Assembly: GCA_016650435.1 (NCBI GenBank)
Contig: JAENVT010000437.1
Location: forward strand, 1 to 24,943
Reading direction: 5' to 3'
DNA from: Ilumatobacteraceae bacterium
GTDB lineage: Bacteria > Actinomycetota > Acidimicrobiia > Acidimicrobiales > Ilumatobacteraceae
DNA length: 24,943 nt
Shown here piece by piece: positions 1 through 7,254 of the stretch (its first letter is position 1; each line of letters begins with the position of its first letter). The position numbers and the translations under genes were made by a program. The notes under the pieces are model-generated. The model saw only the letters and a program-made list of their open reading frames with translations. It was not told where the DNA came from and ran no database searches.

Positions 1-1463
1 GTGGCGGTTCCGCACTGGGGAAGCGCGGCCCTGCCACTCGACACCAACTGCGCGTAGGCGGTCCGTGCCTTGACCTTGCCAGTTGAGATGATCTCGGCGA
101 GGTAACCGGTGAAGATCGGCGCGGAGAACGAAGTTCCGCTGACATTTGCCTTGCCTTCGATGATGTCGCCGCCGTCCTGGAACCGCACGCCAGTGGCATG
201 GGTCGTGGGAATGTCGACCCCAGGTGCGTAGACATCGACCCAAGATCCTCGGTCGGAGAAATCTGCGATCGGCGCGGTGCGTGCCGGGCTGGACCATGGG
301 CTGAGGTCACCGCCGATGTTGCCATCGAGTGCGCCAACTCCAACGACTGTTTCAAACGCCGCGGGATAGTGCGGCCTTCTGGTCGCCAGGTTGCCGGCCG
401 AAGCGACGATCAGCATCCCGTCGGGTTGGTATGGATCGAACTTGTCGACGACTTCGACGACCGCTTCGAGACCGACAGGCCGCAAGTCGGACACACCCGA
501 CCCTGGCCCTGCGTCGCACACCGCGGTGCTGAAGGAGTTGACGATGAGGTCCGGATAGTCGACCCGCGACAGGGTTCGCAGGGCGGACGCCATGCCCCGC
601 ACTGCCGAGACGTCGGTCAGCAGGCCGGAGCGATCGTTGATCCGCACCTCTTGGATTGTTGCCCCGGGAGCGGTCGTGTAAATCGTGCCGGCGATCGCTT
701 TGCCGTGCGCCACGGCGGGATAGTCGGCCATAGACGGACCGTTGTCGACGATGTCGATCAACTCATTGTCGGTCGACGCCAGCTTGGAAGTCGTCGGCAG
801 CTCGCTGGCCGTCGTCGGCGCGAGACCGGTGTCGAAGATCTCGACCTTCACGCCAGTACCAATCGGATTGGTGGTGAGCGGAACGAGGTTCGTCCGCGGC
901 GGGGTCAAAGTTGAGATTTTCGCTGGAAATCCATCTGGCCAGTAATGGCCGTAGGGGCCTTCGGGCGTGAGGGCGTAGTCGGGAGACGAGGGCACATGCG
1001 ACTCTTGGCGAAGTCGCCGGGCCAACCCGACGATGTCGTGCGGCAGACCGCTTGGACGCGGCACCAGGGTCACCGAGAGAACCGGGGTCACGGGCGTGTT
1101 CGCCGGAGGAGTGTTCGGGAACGTGATCCGTTCGATGGGCCCGACGTAGTTGATCGGCCCGCCGCCGTACATCAGGTTGAGTTTGGTGTTGACCGTGGTC
1201 TTGACGCTGGCATCGTTGGCCGAGGTTCGCAGCACGATGCGGTCGTTGCGGTACGCGACAGCGTCGGTCGCGCCTGCCATGCACTTGTTGGACTGATCGA
1301 CGGTGATCGCCGGGTCGACGTCGTCGAGCCAGGCCATGACGTCGACTTCGGTCGCCGTCCCAGCGCTGACGCTGCTGCTGACGGTCAGTGATCCGCAGGC
1401 AACTGCAGCGATGGCTGCGGTTGTCGCGACTCTGTGGCGAATGGCTGGCCAGTTGACGCTCAT
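1..1463 (-). CDS. Secreted subtilisin-like S8 serine protease (3' end cut by window edge)
   Basis: The reading frame is open from an ATG at 1463 to the left edge, so about 487 N-terminal residues are visible and the C-terminus is missing. The first 35 or so residues form a signal peptide: basic MSVNWPAIRHR, then an Ala/Val-rich core, then SSSVSAGTA. A propeptide-like region of roughly 150 residues follows. The S8 triad is complete: Asp211 in VEIFDTG, His253 in AVAHGKAIAG and Ser445 in SGTSFSGP. An ASAGN motif supplies the oxyanion Asn. The product should be an exported endopeptidase. An AGGGGA ribosome site lies 9 nt before the ATG. It is the last visible gene of the CHAT/sigma/154-aa cassette, 37 nt after the 154-aa gene. 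Its substrate is unknown. It could mature exported proteins or act as an effector of the cassette. Family assignment is firm; role is inference. Confidence 0.93.
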   Translation of the reverse strand, partial: MSVNWPAIRHRVATTAAIAAVACGSLTVSSSVSAGTATEVDVMAWLDDVDPAITVDQSNKCMAGATDAVAYRNDRIVLRTSANDASVKTTVNTKLNLMYGGGPINYVGPIERITFPNTPPANTPVTPVLSVTLVPRPSGLPHDIVGLARRLRQESHVPSSPDYALTPEGPYGHYWPDGFPAKISTLTPPRTNLVPLTTNPIGTGVKVEIFDTGLAPTTASELPTTSKLASTDNELIDIVDNGPSMADYPAVAHGKAIAGTIYTTAPGATIQEVRINDRSGLLTDVSAVRGMASALRTLSRVDYPDLIVNSFSTAVCDAGPGSGVSDLRPVGLEAVVEVVDKFDPYQPDGMLIVASAGNLATRRPHYPAAFETVVGVGALDGNIGGDLSPWSSPARTAPIADFSDRGSWVDVYAPGVDIPTTHATGVRFQDGGDIIEGKANVSGTSFSAPIFTGYLAEIISTGKVKARTAYAQLVSSGRAALPQCGTA

Positions 1464-1472
1464 GATGCTTGT

Positions 1473-1478
1473 TCCCCT
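1473..1478 (-). promoter_or_regulatory. Ribosome binding site of the S8 protease gene
   Basis: On the minus strand AGGGGA lies 9 nt before the ATG at 1463. It fixes the start directly ahead of the signal peptide and shows the gene has its own translation signal, rather than depending on coupling to the gene 37 nt upstream. Confidence 0.6.
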
Positions 1479-1500
1479 GATCTCGTGTCCCGCTGGTGCT

Positions 1501-1965
1501 CTATACGACGAACCAGTCGGAATGGATCCGTCGACCGTCAAATAATTCGAATTCCAGTCGGATCGTCCCCGACGGCGGGTTGCTGACTTCGAAGGCGCCG
1601 AGCTCGTCGATCAACGCTGACTGACTTGTTCCTGCCGACGTTCGCACGACAACCTGCTGCGCTTCGCCGCCCAGTAGCTGGCCACGAAGTACACCTTCGG
1701 TTGTCGAGATCTCGATGACGCAGTTGCCGTCCGCAACCGTGAATTCGAGAGTTGGCGTCGAACTGGCTGGGCCACGAGTGCCTGTCGAGTCGAGTGCAGA
1801 TTGATCGAGGAGCTCGGCAAGTTCGGCATCGACGTCGAGCCAACCGAGCAGACCCTCGCAACGTGCGGTGAGATCCGCGGGCGGCTCTACACCACCGAGT
1901 GCTTCGGCCAATGCCTTCATCAGAATTCGGTCCGACGCCGGCACGTGCTCGTCGGCGCCAGTCAC
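1501..1965 (-). CDS. 154-aa protein of the sigma/CHAT cassette, unknown function
   Basis: This small soluble protein has no signal peptide or membrane segment. Residues 10-60 are acidic and helical (ALAEALGG, WLDVDAELAELLDQS). Residues 70-154 look like an all-beta domain with alternating hydrophobics and turn glycines (GQLLGGEAQQVVV, LGAFEVSNPPSGTIRLEF). From memory, proteins of this pattern recur beside ECF sigma factors and CHAT or protease genes in actinobacteria, without known function. It has only Cys36 and Cys82 and no HxxxCxxC zinc motif, so it is not a canonical ZAS anti-sigma factor. The start is GTG at 1965 with a strong AGGAGG about 3 nt upstream, which is rather close. It follows the sigma gene by 70 nt. 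A sigma-binding or protease-substrate role is my inference. Confidence 0.8.
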   Translation of the reverse strand: MTGADEHVPASDRILMKALAEALGGVEPPADLTARCEGLLGWLDVDAELAELLDQSALDSTGTRGPASSTPTLEFTVADGNCVIEISTTEGVLRGQLLGGEAQQVVVRTSAGTSQSALIDELGAFEVSNPPSGTIRLEFELFDGRRIHSDWFVV

Positions 1966-2024
1966 AACCCTCCTCGCGTATGTGTGTAGCGCCTGTCAAG
2001 ATCCAGACGCCGGCATGCAGATAC

Positions 2025-2036
2025 ATCAAAATTGAT
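2025..2036. repeat. AT-rich inverted repeat between sigma gene and 154-aa gene
   Basis: ATCAA-AA-TTGAT reads as a 5-bp-arm dyad at the stop codon of the sigma gene, in a conspicuously AT-rich patch. A TTGACA hexamer lies nearby on the minus strand (1999-1994), but I see no convincing -10 at 16-18 nt. It could be a binding site for separate control of the two downstream genes. Function is not shown. Confidence 0.3.
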
Positions 2037-2614
2037 CATTCTGTGATCTCCAGTCCTGCCGGCAGCAGCCGGCGCAGATGATCGAGACAACGCTGTCGGG
2101 TTGGGCCAAGCGATCCGCGGGGGCGGTCGAGGGCAACCGCGATCTCGTCGTACGACAGCGGCGGGTCTGCGAGCACGAGCGTCAACAATTGACGACAATC
2201 CTCACCCAGCTTGGCGAATGCGCTGCGCAACGCCTTGGCCTGCTCTGATGCAACCAGCCCGGCAGCGGGTGACTGGATGTCGGCGGGTCGCTGATCCCAA
2301 CCTTCGGCCGTTGGAATCGTTCGCCGCCGGGTTACCAGTCGGCGGGCCTCATTCCGCACGATCATGCACAGCCACGCACCGACGGACGATTCGTCGCGGA
2401 GTTGGTGCGACCGTTCGAGGAACCTCAGCCAGGCCGTCTGCACGAGGTCCTCCGCCGTCTGTTGGTCGATGTCGAACGAGCGTGCCACCGCGTACATCTT
2501 CGGTGTGTATCTGCGCAGCATGTCGGTCCACGCGGCTTCGCGTATCTTGCCGCCGGCGCGGATCATCCCGATCAGTTCGCCGTCGGTGCACCCCGACAAA
2601 CCTTCGCTCGGCAC
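2036..2614 (-). CDS. ECF-type RNA polymerase sigma factor (sigma-70 family)
   Basis: The 192-residue protein carries only the two domains of group IV sigma factors. Sigma region 2 spans about residues 27-98 (YTPKMYAVARS, TAEDLVQTAWLRFLE, VGAWLCMIVRNEARR). Region 4 spans about 128-185, with a helix-turn-helix (LSYDEIAVALDRPRGSLGPT, then RQRCLDHLRRLL). It should direct RNA polymerase to a small regulon. The GTG start at 2614 lies 2 nt after the TAG stop of the CHAT protease gene, so the two are almost certainly co-transcribed and translationally coupled. No zinc-type or membrane anti-sigma gene is adjacent. The 154-aa protein downstream is the only candidate partner. Family call is secure; target genes are unknown. 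Confidence 0.95.
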   Translation of the reverse strand: MPSEGLSGCTDGELIGMIRAGGKIREAAWTDMLRRYTPKMYAVARSFDIDQQTAEDLVQTAWLRFLERSHQLRDESSVGAWLCMIVRNEARRLVTRRRTIPTAEGWDQRPADIQSPAAGLVASEQAKALRSAFAKLGEDCRQLLTLVLADPPLSYDEIAVALDRPRGSLGPTRQRCLDHLRRLLPAGLEITE

Positions 2615-2616
2615 GG

Positions 2617-5244
2617 CTACCCGACTCCGAGCGTCACGAGGCCTGCAGCGGTCATGCTCAGCGGGTCGTTGTCGGCTCGGCGTTGGCGAGCCAGCGATGC
2701 CGACGCGGAGACACCACCGACGAGGTCACGGTGCAACTCGACCATCGTGTCTCGGGTGTCGGCAGTGTCGGGGAGCGCACCGATCGCAGCGACGATGGTG
2801 CGCGCTCCCATCGACAGCAACGAACCTGCCAGGCCGTGCAACTGGGCGCCACTACGTGTGCCGGACACGGCGGACTCACACGACGCCAAGATCACCGTCG
2901 GCGGAACCGCACCAATGCGTTCGAGCTCGTAGACCGTCAGCTGTCCGTCAGCCAGCTCGATGGTCGACCACAACGGGTTGTCGTGGCGAAACCGCCCATG
3001 TGCGACGAAATGGACGATGTCGTGGTGCCGCATCGCGGCAGTCACCGCGGCGACCGGGGCGCGTGGACCGGTCAGCAGAGTCGAAGTGCGGTAGCAGGCG
3101 GCGACGCGCGTCGCCTCAGACTCCGCTTCGGCCAAGCCCGGGCCGGCCACGACGAGAGCGGAGCTGGGCGGTACGGCCTCCGCCGACGCACGGTCGATCC
3201 ACCACCCGACCGAGGGCGCCAGGGTGAACGAGCGGCCGCCCAACGATGGCATCGCACCCCAGGGCAGGGCATGCAGCTCCGCGGGCACCACGAGCACGAC
3301 GTGCGTTGCTTCGATACGAACTTCTGCCAGCAAGGCGGCGTCGAGGGATGCGACTGCGGCCGCGAATGCTCGTTGTCGTGCCGCGGCAACCGACGGTGCG
3401 TCGCCACTTTTCGCCAACCCTCGCAATGCCGCGTCGGCACGCTGCGCCACGGTGATGATCTCTGACGAGTCACCGAGCACAAGGGATCGTGCCTGTTTGC
3501 GATCGACGGCGACAGCGATGAACTTGTCGCCCGTCGAGCTGACCGAGACGACCTGCACGTCATCGAGCATCTTCTTCAAATCGCTGAGTGTCGGCAGCCG
3601 GTCGCTGACGTCGGTCGGGTGGGCACGTTTGAGCCACTCGGCGCGCATCGACTGCTCGAGCTCGGCGTGCCTGCGTCGCAGGTCCTCGGTGGGCTCGCCG
3701 GAGAGCTCGGCACGTCGCAGGTCGCCGGCGACGGTACGGAGACGGGAGAAGTCGGCAGCAGCGTCGTCGTCGACGGGCGGCGACGCCGGATGCGAGACGC
3801 GACCGGCAAGTCGCGCTCGCTCCATCCAGGCCAGCGCACGCATCGGCTGGGTCTCGAGCGAGGCGACGCGACTGGTGAGTGCCGTGATCGAACGGGCCTG
3901 GGTCAGCACCGCGGTGCCCGCGTCGCCGGCCCCGCGAAGCTGCCGCGCCGAGTCGAGCAAGTCGAGTGCCTGACGCAACTCGCGTCGGGCGCCGGCGAGG
4001 TCACCGCGCGCCAATCGAACCGTGGCAACAGCGTGGTGGCTGGCGAGGCGGGTTTGCAACAACCGCGTCCGCCTGGCCATGCGACTGGCCAGTGCAGCTT
4101 GCCGTGCGCCGCGCTCGACTTGGTCATGGCTGCACGCCGCGAGCGCGGCGAGACATCTGGCATGAATCTCGCTGCGCACGTCACCTGCCTCTGACAGTGC
4201 CTCGGCCATCTGTTCGAGCTGCTCGATGGCCGACGCATCGAGGCTGTGGCTGTGGTGCTGGGCGCGCAACACCTCCAGCTGGGCAGCGCGTTGCCATCCA
4301 GCGGATTGATTCGAGGCAAACCAGTCGTAGGCGCTCCGCGCCGCGGTGACAGCGGTTGCGTAGTCGTCTTCGAGTCGTCCGGCCTCGGCGACCGCGACGA
4401 GCGCTTGGGCTGCCGCCGAATGGTTTCCTTCGGCGCGCAGGCGTCGAGCAGCGTCTTGCGAGAACGTCAACGCATCGGCGCTGAGCCCGCCCAGCAAGAG
4501 TGCCTCGGCGCGCGACAGGATCGGCACAGAGGCATCGTGGCCAAGCTCGACAAACTTGGCCGTCACCTCGTCGAACAGCTGCAGTGCTCGCGGCAGATCG
4601 CCCATGTTGGCCAGCGAGCAGGCCAGGTCGTGCCGCGCCTGCACTGCCGAGAACTCCTGTCCGACGCGCAGGTAGAGCGTCTCGGCTTCTTCGTAGTCGG
4701 CGATTGCCGCAGCGAGCTGACCACCGCCGGCACGAATGTTGCCTCGATTGGCCAACACCCGTGCCAGGTCGAGCCATCTCGATTCGCGGCGGAGACGTGG
4801 AATGGCGCGGGCAAACAACCGCAAGGCCTCGTCGACCCGGCCGACGTCGCGACAGACAGCGGCGCGTTGTAGTTCCGCCGTACCGCGCAACTCCGTCGAT
4901 CCCAGTCGGTCGACCTCTTCGAGCTGAGCGAACGCCTGCGGCCAGCGACCGGCGATCGACAACACTCCGGCCAGGGCCAAGTGGGCGTCGGCAGCCAGCT
5001 CGTCGTCGTCCGCTTGTTCTCCGGCGGAGACTGCTTCTTGCAGTGCGTCCTCGGCGAGGTCGATCTCGCCGAGGTTGCGCAGGGCACGCCCCAACACCGC
5101 CTGTGCTCGGCTCAGCAGGCTCCACTCAGCGGAATTTCGGGCGTCGTTCACTATCTCGCGAGCCTGGCGCGCCACCTCAGCAGGGTCGCGTCCGATCGAA
5201 GCGGCCAATTTGGCCAGCCTGTCCACGGATCCAGCGTAGGACAC
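2617..5244 (-). CDS. TPR-CHAT protein, caspase-like cysteine protease
   Basis: This 875-residue cytoplasmic protein has two parts. Residues 10 to about 430 are Ala/Leu-rich helical hairpins typical of tetratricopeptide repeats (ALRNLGEIDLAEDALQEA; YEEAETLYLRVGQEFSAVQA), followed by a helical linker. The C-terminal CHAT peptidase domain spans about 549-875. The clan CD dyad is intact: His749 in VHFVAHGRF and Cys789 in VILASCESA. CHAT proteases cut after specific residues when a sensor module is triggered, so the TPR part likely binds a protein or regulator. The GTG start at 5244 lacks a good ribosome site, and GTG at 5226 is a possible alternative. The gene begins 43 nt after the SDR stop and ends 2 nt before the ECF sigma start. 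Linkage to sigma and a secreted S8 protease suggests a proteolytic signalling role (inference). Confidence 0.93.
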   Translation of the reverse strand: MSYAGSVDRLAKLAASIGRDPAEVARQAREIVNDARNSAEWSLLSRAQAVLGRALRNLGEIDLAEDALQEAVSAGEQADDDELAADAHLALAGVLSIAGRWPQAFAQLEEVDRLGSTELRGTAELQRAAVCRDVGRVDEALRLFARAIPRLRRESRWLDLARVLANRGNIRAGGGQLAAAIADYEEAETLYLRVGQEFSAVQARHDLACSLANMGDLPRALQLFDEVTAKFVELGHDASVPILSRAEALLLGGLSADALTFSQDAARRLRAEGNHSAAAQALVAVAEAGRLEDDYATAVTAARSAYDWFASNQSAGWQRAAQLEVLRAQHHSHSLDASAIEQLEQMAEALSEAGDVRSEIHARCLAALAACSHDQVERGARQAALASRMARRTRLLQTRLASHHAVATVRLARGDLAGARRELRQALDLLDSARQLRGAGDAGTAVLTQARSITALTSRVASLETQPMRALAWMERARLAGRVSHPASPPVDDDAAADFSRLRTVAGDLRRAELSGEPTEDLRRRHAELEQSMRAEWLKRAHPTDVSDRLPTLSDLKKMLDDVQVVSVSSTGDKFIAVAVDRKQARSLVLGDSSEIITVAQRADAALRGLAKSGDAPSVAAARQRAFAAAVASLDAALLAEVRIEATHVVLVVPAELHALPWGAMPSLGGRSFTLAPSVGWWIDRASAEAVPPSSALVVAGPGLAEAESEATRVAACYRTSTLLTGPRAPVAAVTAAMRHHDIVHFVAHGRFRHDNPLWSTIELADGQLTVYELERIGAVPPTVILASCESAVSGTRSGAQLHGLAGSLLSMGARTIVAAIGALPDTADTRDTMVELHRDLVGGVSASASLARQRRADNDPLSMTAAGLVTLGVG

Positions 5245-5287
5245 TGACGGTGGTCGTCGAACACCCCTCAGCGTGGATCGCGAGCAG

Positions 5288-6055
5288 CTACTCGATCACC
5301 GACTGCCCGCCGTCGACTGGTATCGCCGCTGCGTTGATGTACCACGCGTCGTCAGACGCGAGGAACGCGGCGAGTTTGACCACGTCGTCCGCTTCGCCGA
5401 CGCGCCCCAGCGGATTGGCGGCGGCGAGCATGCTGCCGGGTGAATCGGGCGTAGCGAACAGGAACTCGGTCGACGGGGTGCGGATCATTCCTGGCAGGAT
5501 TGCGTTCGCCCGAATGCGGTGCTCTCCGCCCGCCGCGGCGAGGTGATAGGTGAACGACAACACGCCGCCTTTGGCAGCTCCGTGAGCGGCCTGCTGGAAG
5601 AACGCGGCACCGCGGATCGATGCAATCGAGGCGATGTTGATGATGCTCCCACCGCCGCGGGCGACGAGATGCGGCCAGGCGGCTTTGCATGCGTAGAAAA
5701 CCAGGTCGAGTTCGTTGCGGATGCCTGCATGCCAGTCGTCGACTGTCAGTTCGTCCCAGGCGCCGACTACCGGCAACGAAGCATTGTTGTACAAGACATC
5801 GATGCCGCCGTGCGCGGCGGCGGCGGCGTTCACCCAAGCTTCGGTCGCTTCATACGAGGACAGGTCTACGGGAGCCGTGGCGGTCATTGCACCACCTGCC
5901 TCGACGACCAGTCGCACGGTCTCTGCCGAGGTCTGCGCATTGAGATCGCAGCCGACGACCGTTGCGCCCTCGGCCGCGAACCGCAGCGCCGCGGCGCGGC
6001 CCATGCCCACGCCTGTGCCGGTGATCAGAGCAACCTTGCCGGCAAGTCGTGTCAT
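5288..6055 (-). CDS. Short-chain dehydrogenase/reductase with His at the usual Tyr position
   Basis: The 255-residue protein is a classical-length SDR with a Rossmann fold. The TGTGVGMG cofactor loop is at residues 12-19. Asp36 at the end of the second strand suggests NAD(H) preference. The NNAS motif is at 89-92, Ser143 or Ser146 lies in NIASIAS, and Lys162 is in place. The catalytic motif normally reads YxxxK, but here it is HGAAK, so His158 stands where the proton-donating Tyr is expected (codon CAC). I recall SDR subgroups with His here, so it may be a subfamily trait rather than decay. The C-terminus ends in the usual IPVDGGQS. It starts 24 nt after the LLM monooxygenase stop, forming a two-gene unit, and CHAT follows 43 nt later. 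Substrate is unknown. Confidence 0.9.
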   Translation of the reverse strand: MTRLAGKVALITGTGVGMGRAAALRFAAEGATVVGCDLNAQTSAETVRLVVEAGGAMTATAPVDLSSYEATEAWVNAAAAAHGGIDVLYNNASLPVVGAWDELTVDDWHAGIRNELDLVFYACKAAWPHLVARGGGSIINIASIASIRGAAFFQQAAHGAAKGGVLSFTYHLAAAGGEHRIRANAILPGMIRTPSTEFLFATPDSPGSMLAAANPLGRVGEADDVVKLAAFLASDDAWYINAAAIPVDGGQSVIE

Positions 6056-6079
6056 CGATCGGTCCGTTCTACTCAGCCG

Positions 6080-7117
6080 TCAGGCGACGTCTGCTTGACG
6101 CAACAACGGGGCGACCTCGCCGCTGAACATTTCGTGAGACTCCTCGAGCCGGTTGTGGTCTCGCTCGCTGAAGGCGACGAGCAGGTGGCCGGCGCCGATC
6201 ACCTGGCATTGCTCGATCAGTTGCTCGGCGACCTGTTGCGGAGTGCCGCTGACGAACTCGTCGTCACTGAGGGCAGCGATCGACTCGTCCGGACGGTCGA
6301 GCAACGCAGCCCATGGGGGCAGAGGGCCGGCGCTCGCTGTCAGAACGTCGAGCAGCGCTCGCTTGGCACGTCGCACGGCTTCGCGCTGCTGCGACGGCGT
6401 GTCGACGAAGGTGACCATGCGGCGCACGGCGATCTGCTCGGGACCGTGCTCGTGTCCCGCCTCCTCGGCACCCTGCCGGTAGGAATCGAAGACGACGGCG
6501 ACCTCCTTGGCCGACAAGAAACCACCGCACGCTTTCCATCCACGTCGACCGGCGCGTTCGGCCGATGGTGCAGAGCGCACCGCGGTCCACACCGGTGGCG
6601 AGGGTTGCTGGAGGCATCGCGGCAAGATTTCGAGATCATCGAAATTCCATTGCTGACCGTGGTGTGTCACAACGCTGTTCTTCAATGCCGCGTCGAGCAC
6701 ATCGATGACCTCGTTGTGGCGGGCCGTGGCGACTTCAGGCGTGATGCCCACGACCGCTAGCTCGGGAGGAATTCCGCTGACAACGCCGATCTCCAATCGT
6801 CCATTGGTCAAGTGATCGAGCATCGCAATCTCCTCGACGACACGCCACGGTGTTGCATACGGCGTCACCGACCCGAGCACGCCGAGGCGCAATCGATTGG
6901 TTCGCGCAGCAACATGCGACAACAGCAGGTTCGGTGACGGGCTGTAGGCCGCGCCGAAGTGGTGCTCGCTGAAGAAGATCCCTTCAAAGTTGCGGGTATC
7001 GGCACGGGTCCACAGGTCGACGTACCAGCGGAAGTGATCCTGCACCGCTTGTGGGTCGGACCGCAGCTGGACGTCGAGTGGTTGGTGGAAGAACTCGAAC
7101 AGCCACGACTTGATCAC
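6080..7117 (-). CDS. LLM-class flavin-dependent oxidoreductase (luciferase-like monooxygenase)
   Basis: This 345-residue protein has the bacterial-luciferase TIM-barrel pattern: N-terminal FEFFHQPLD, the FFSEHHFG motif, SPSPNLLLSHVAARTNRLRLG, and TPYATPWRVVEEIAMLDHLTNGRLEIGV. The C-terminal SGTPQQVAEQLIEQ is typical of the family. Such enzymes use reduced FMN or F420 to oxidise small organic molecules; the substrate cannot be read from sequence. The GTG start at 7117 has AGGAG 7 nt upstream. The gene is the first of a minus-strand run (LLM, SDR, then possibly CHAT). Pairing with an SDR suggests a small catabolic or detoxification step. Confidence 0.92.
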   Translation of the reverse strand: MIKSWLFEFFHQPLDVQLRSDPQAVQDHFRWYVDLWTRADTRNFEGIFFSEHHFGAAYSPSPNLLLSHVAARTNRLRLGVLGSVTPYATPWRVVEEIAMLDHLTNGRLEIGVVSGIPPELAVVGITPEVATARHNEVIDVLDAALKNSVVTHHGQQWNFDDLEILPRCLQQPSPPVWTAVRSAPSAERAGRRGWKACGGFLSAKEVAVVFDSYRQGAEEAGHEHGPEQIAVRRMVTFVDTPSQQREAVRRAKRALLDVLTASAGPLPPWAALLDRPDESIAALSDDEFVSGTPQQVAEQLIEQCQVIGAGHLLVAFSERDHNRLEESHEMFSGEVAPLLRQADVA

Positions 7118-7124
7118 GATACGT

Positions 7125-7138
7125 CTCCTGATCGATCA
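7125..7138 (-). promoter_or_regulatory. Ribosome site and overlapping TGATCGATCA palindrome before the LLM gene
   Basis: AGGAG (7129-7125) sits 7 nt before the GTG start. A perfect 10-bp palindrome TGATCGATCA (7129-7138) abuts it. The palindrome could be an operator, but GATC-rich words are common in this genome, so significance is uncertain. The 137-nt gap 7118-7254 otherwise shows no clear promoter or terminator. Confidence 0.4.
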
Positions 7139-7254
7139 ACCGCGGACACGTTCGATGGCATCGAAGAGGTCAGCGCCAGTGAGTGAAGGCGATGATATGC
7201 GGCTCGCCCTCCGGAACCTCACCGCGCCATTCTGACGCATCCATCCGCCGCCGC

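Noticed and set aside
198..914. Plus-strand open frame of 238 codons over the protease region
   Set aside because: The opposite strand carries the full S8 triad in one uninterrupted frame, so this is a shadow.
1392..1463. Lipoprotein signal on the S8 protease (AVACGS)
   Set aside because: The residue at -3 is Ala rather than Leu/Ile/Val, and the hydrophobic core continues past the Cys, so a standard signal peptide is more likely.
1994..1999. Complete sigma-70 promoter from the minus-strand TTGACA
   Set aside because: No acceptable -10 hexamer is found 16-18 nt downstream, so only the isolated hexamer can be stated.
2101..3465. Long plus-strand open frame (454 codons) opposite the sigma and CHAT genes
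   Set aside because: It is antisense to two genes with clear conserved motifs. Its translation is Arg/Ser-rich with no family pattern, typical of GC-rich shadow frames.
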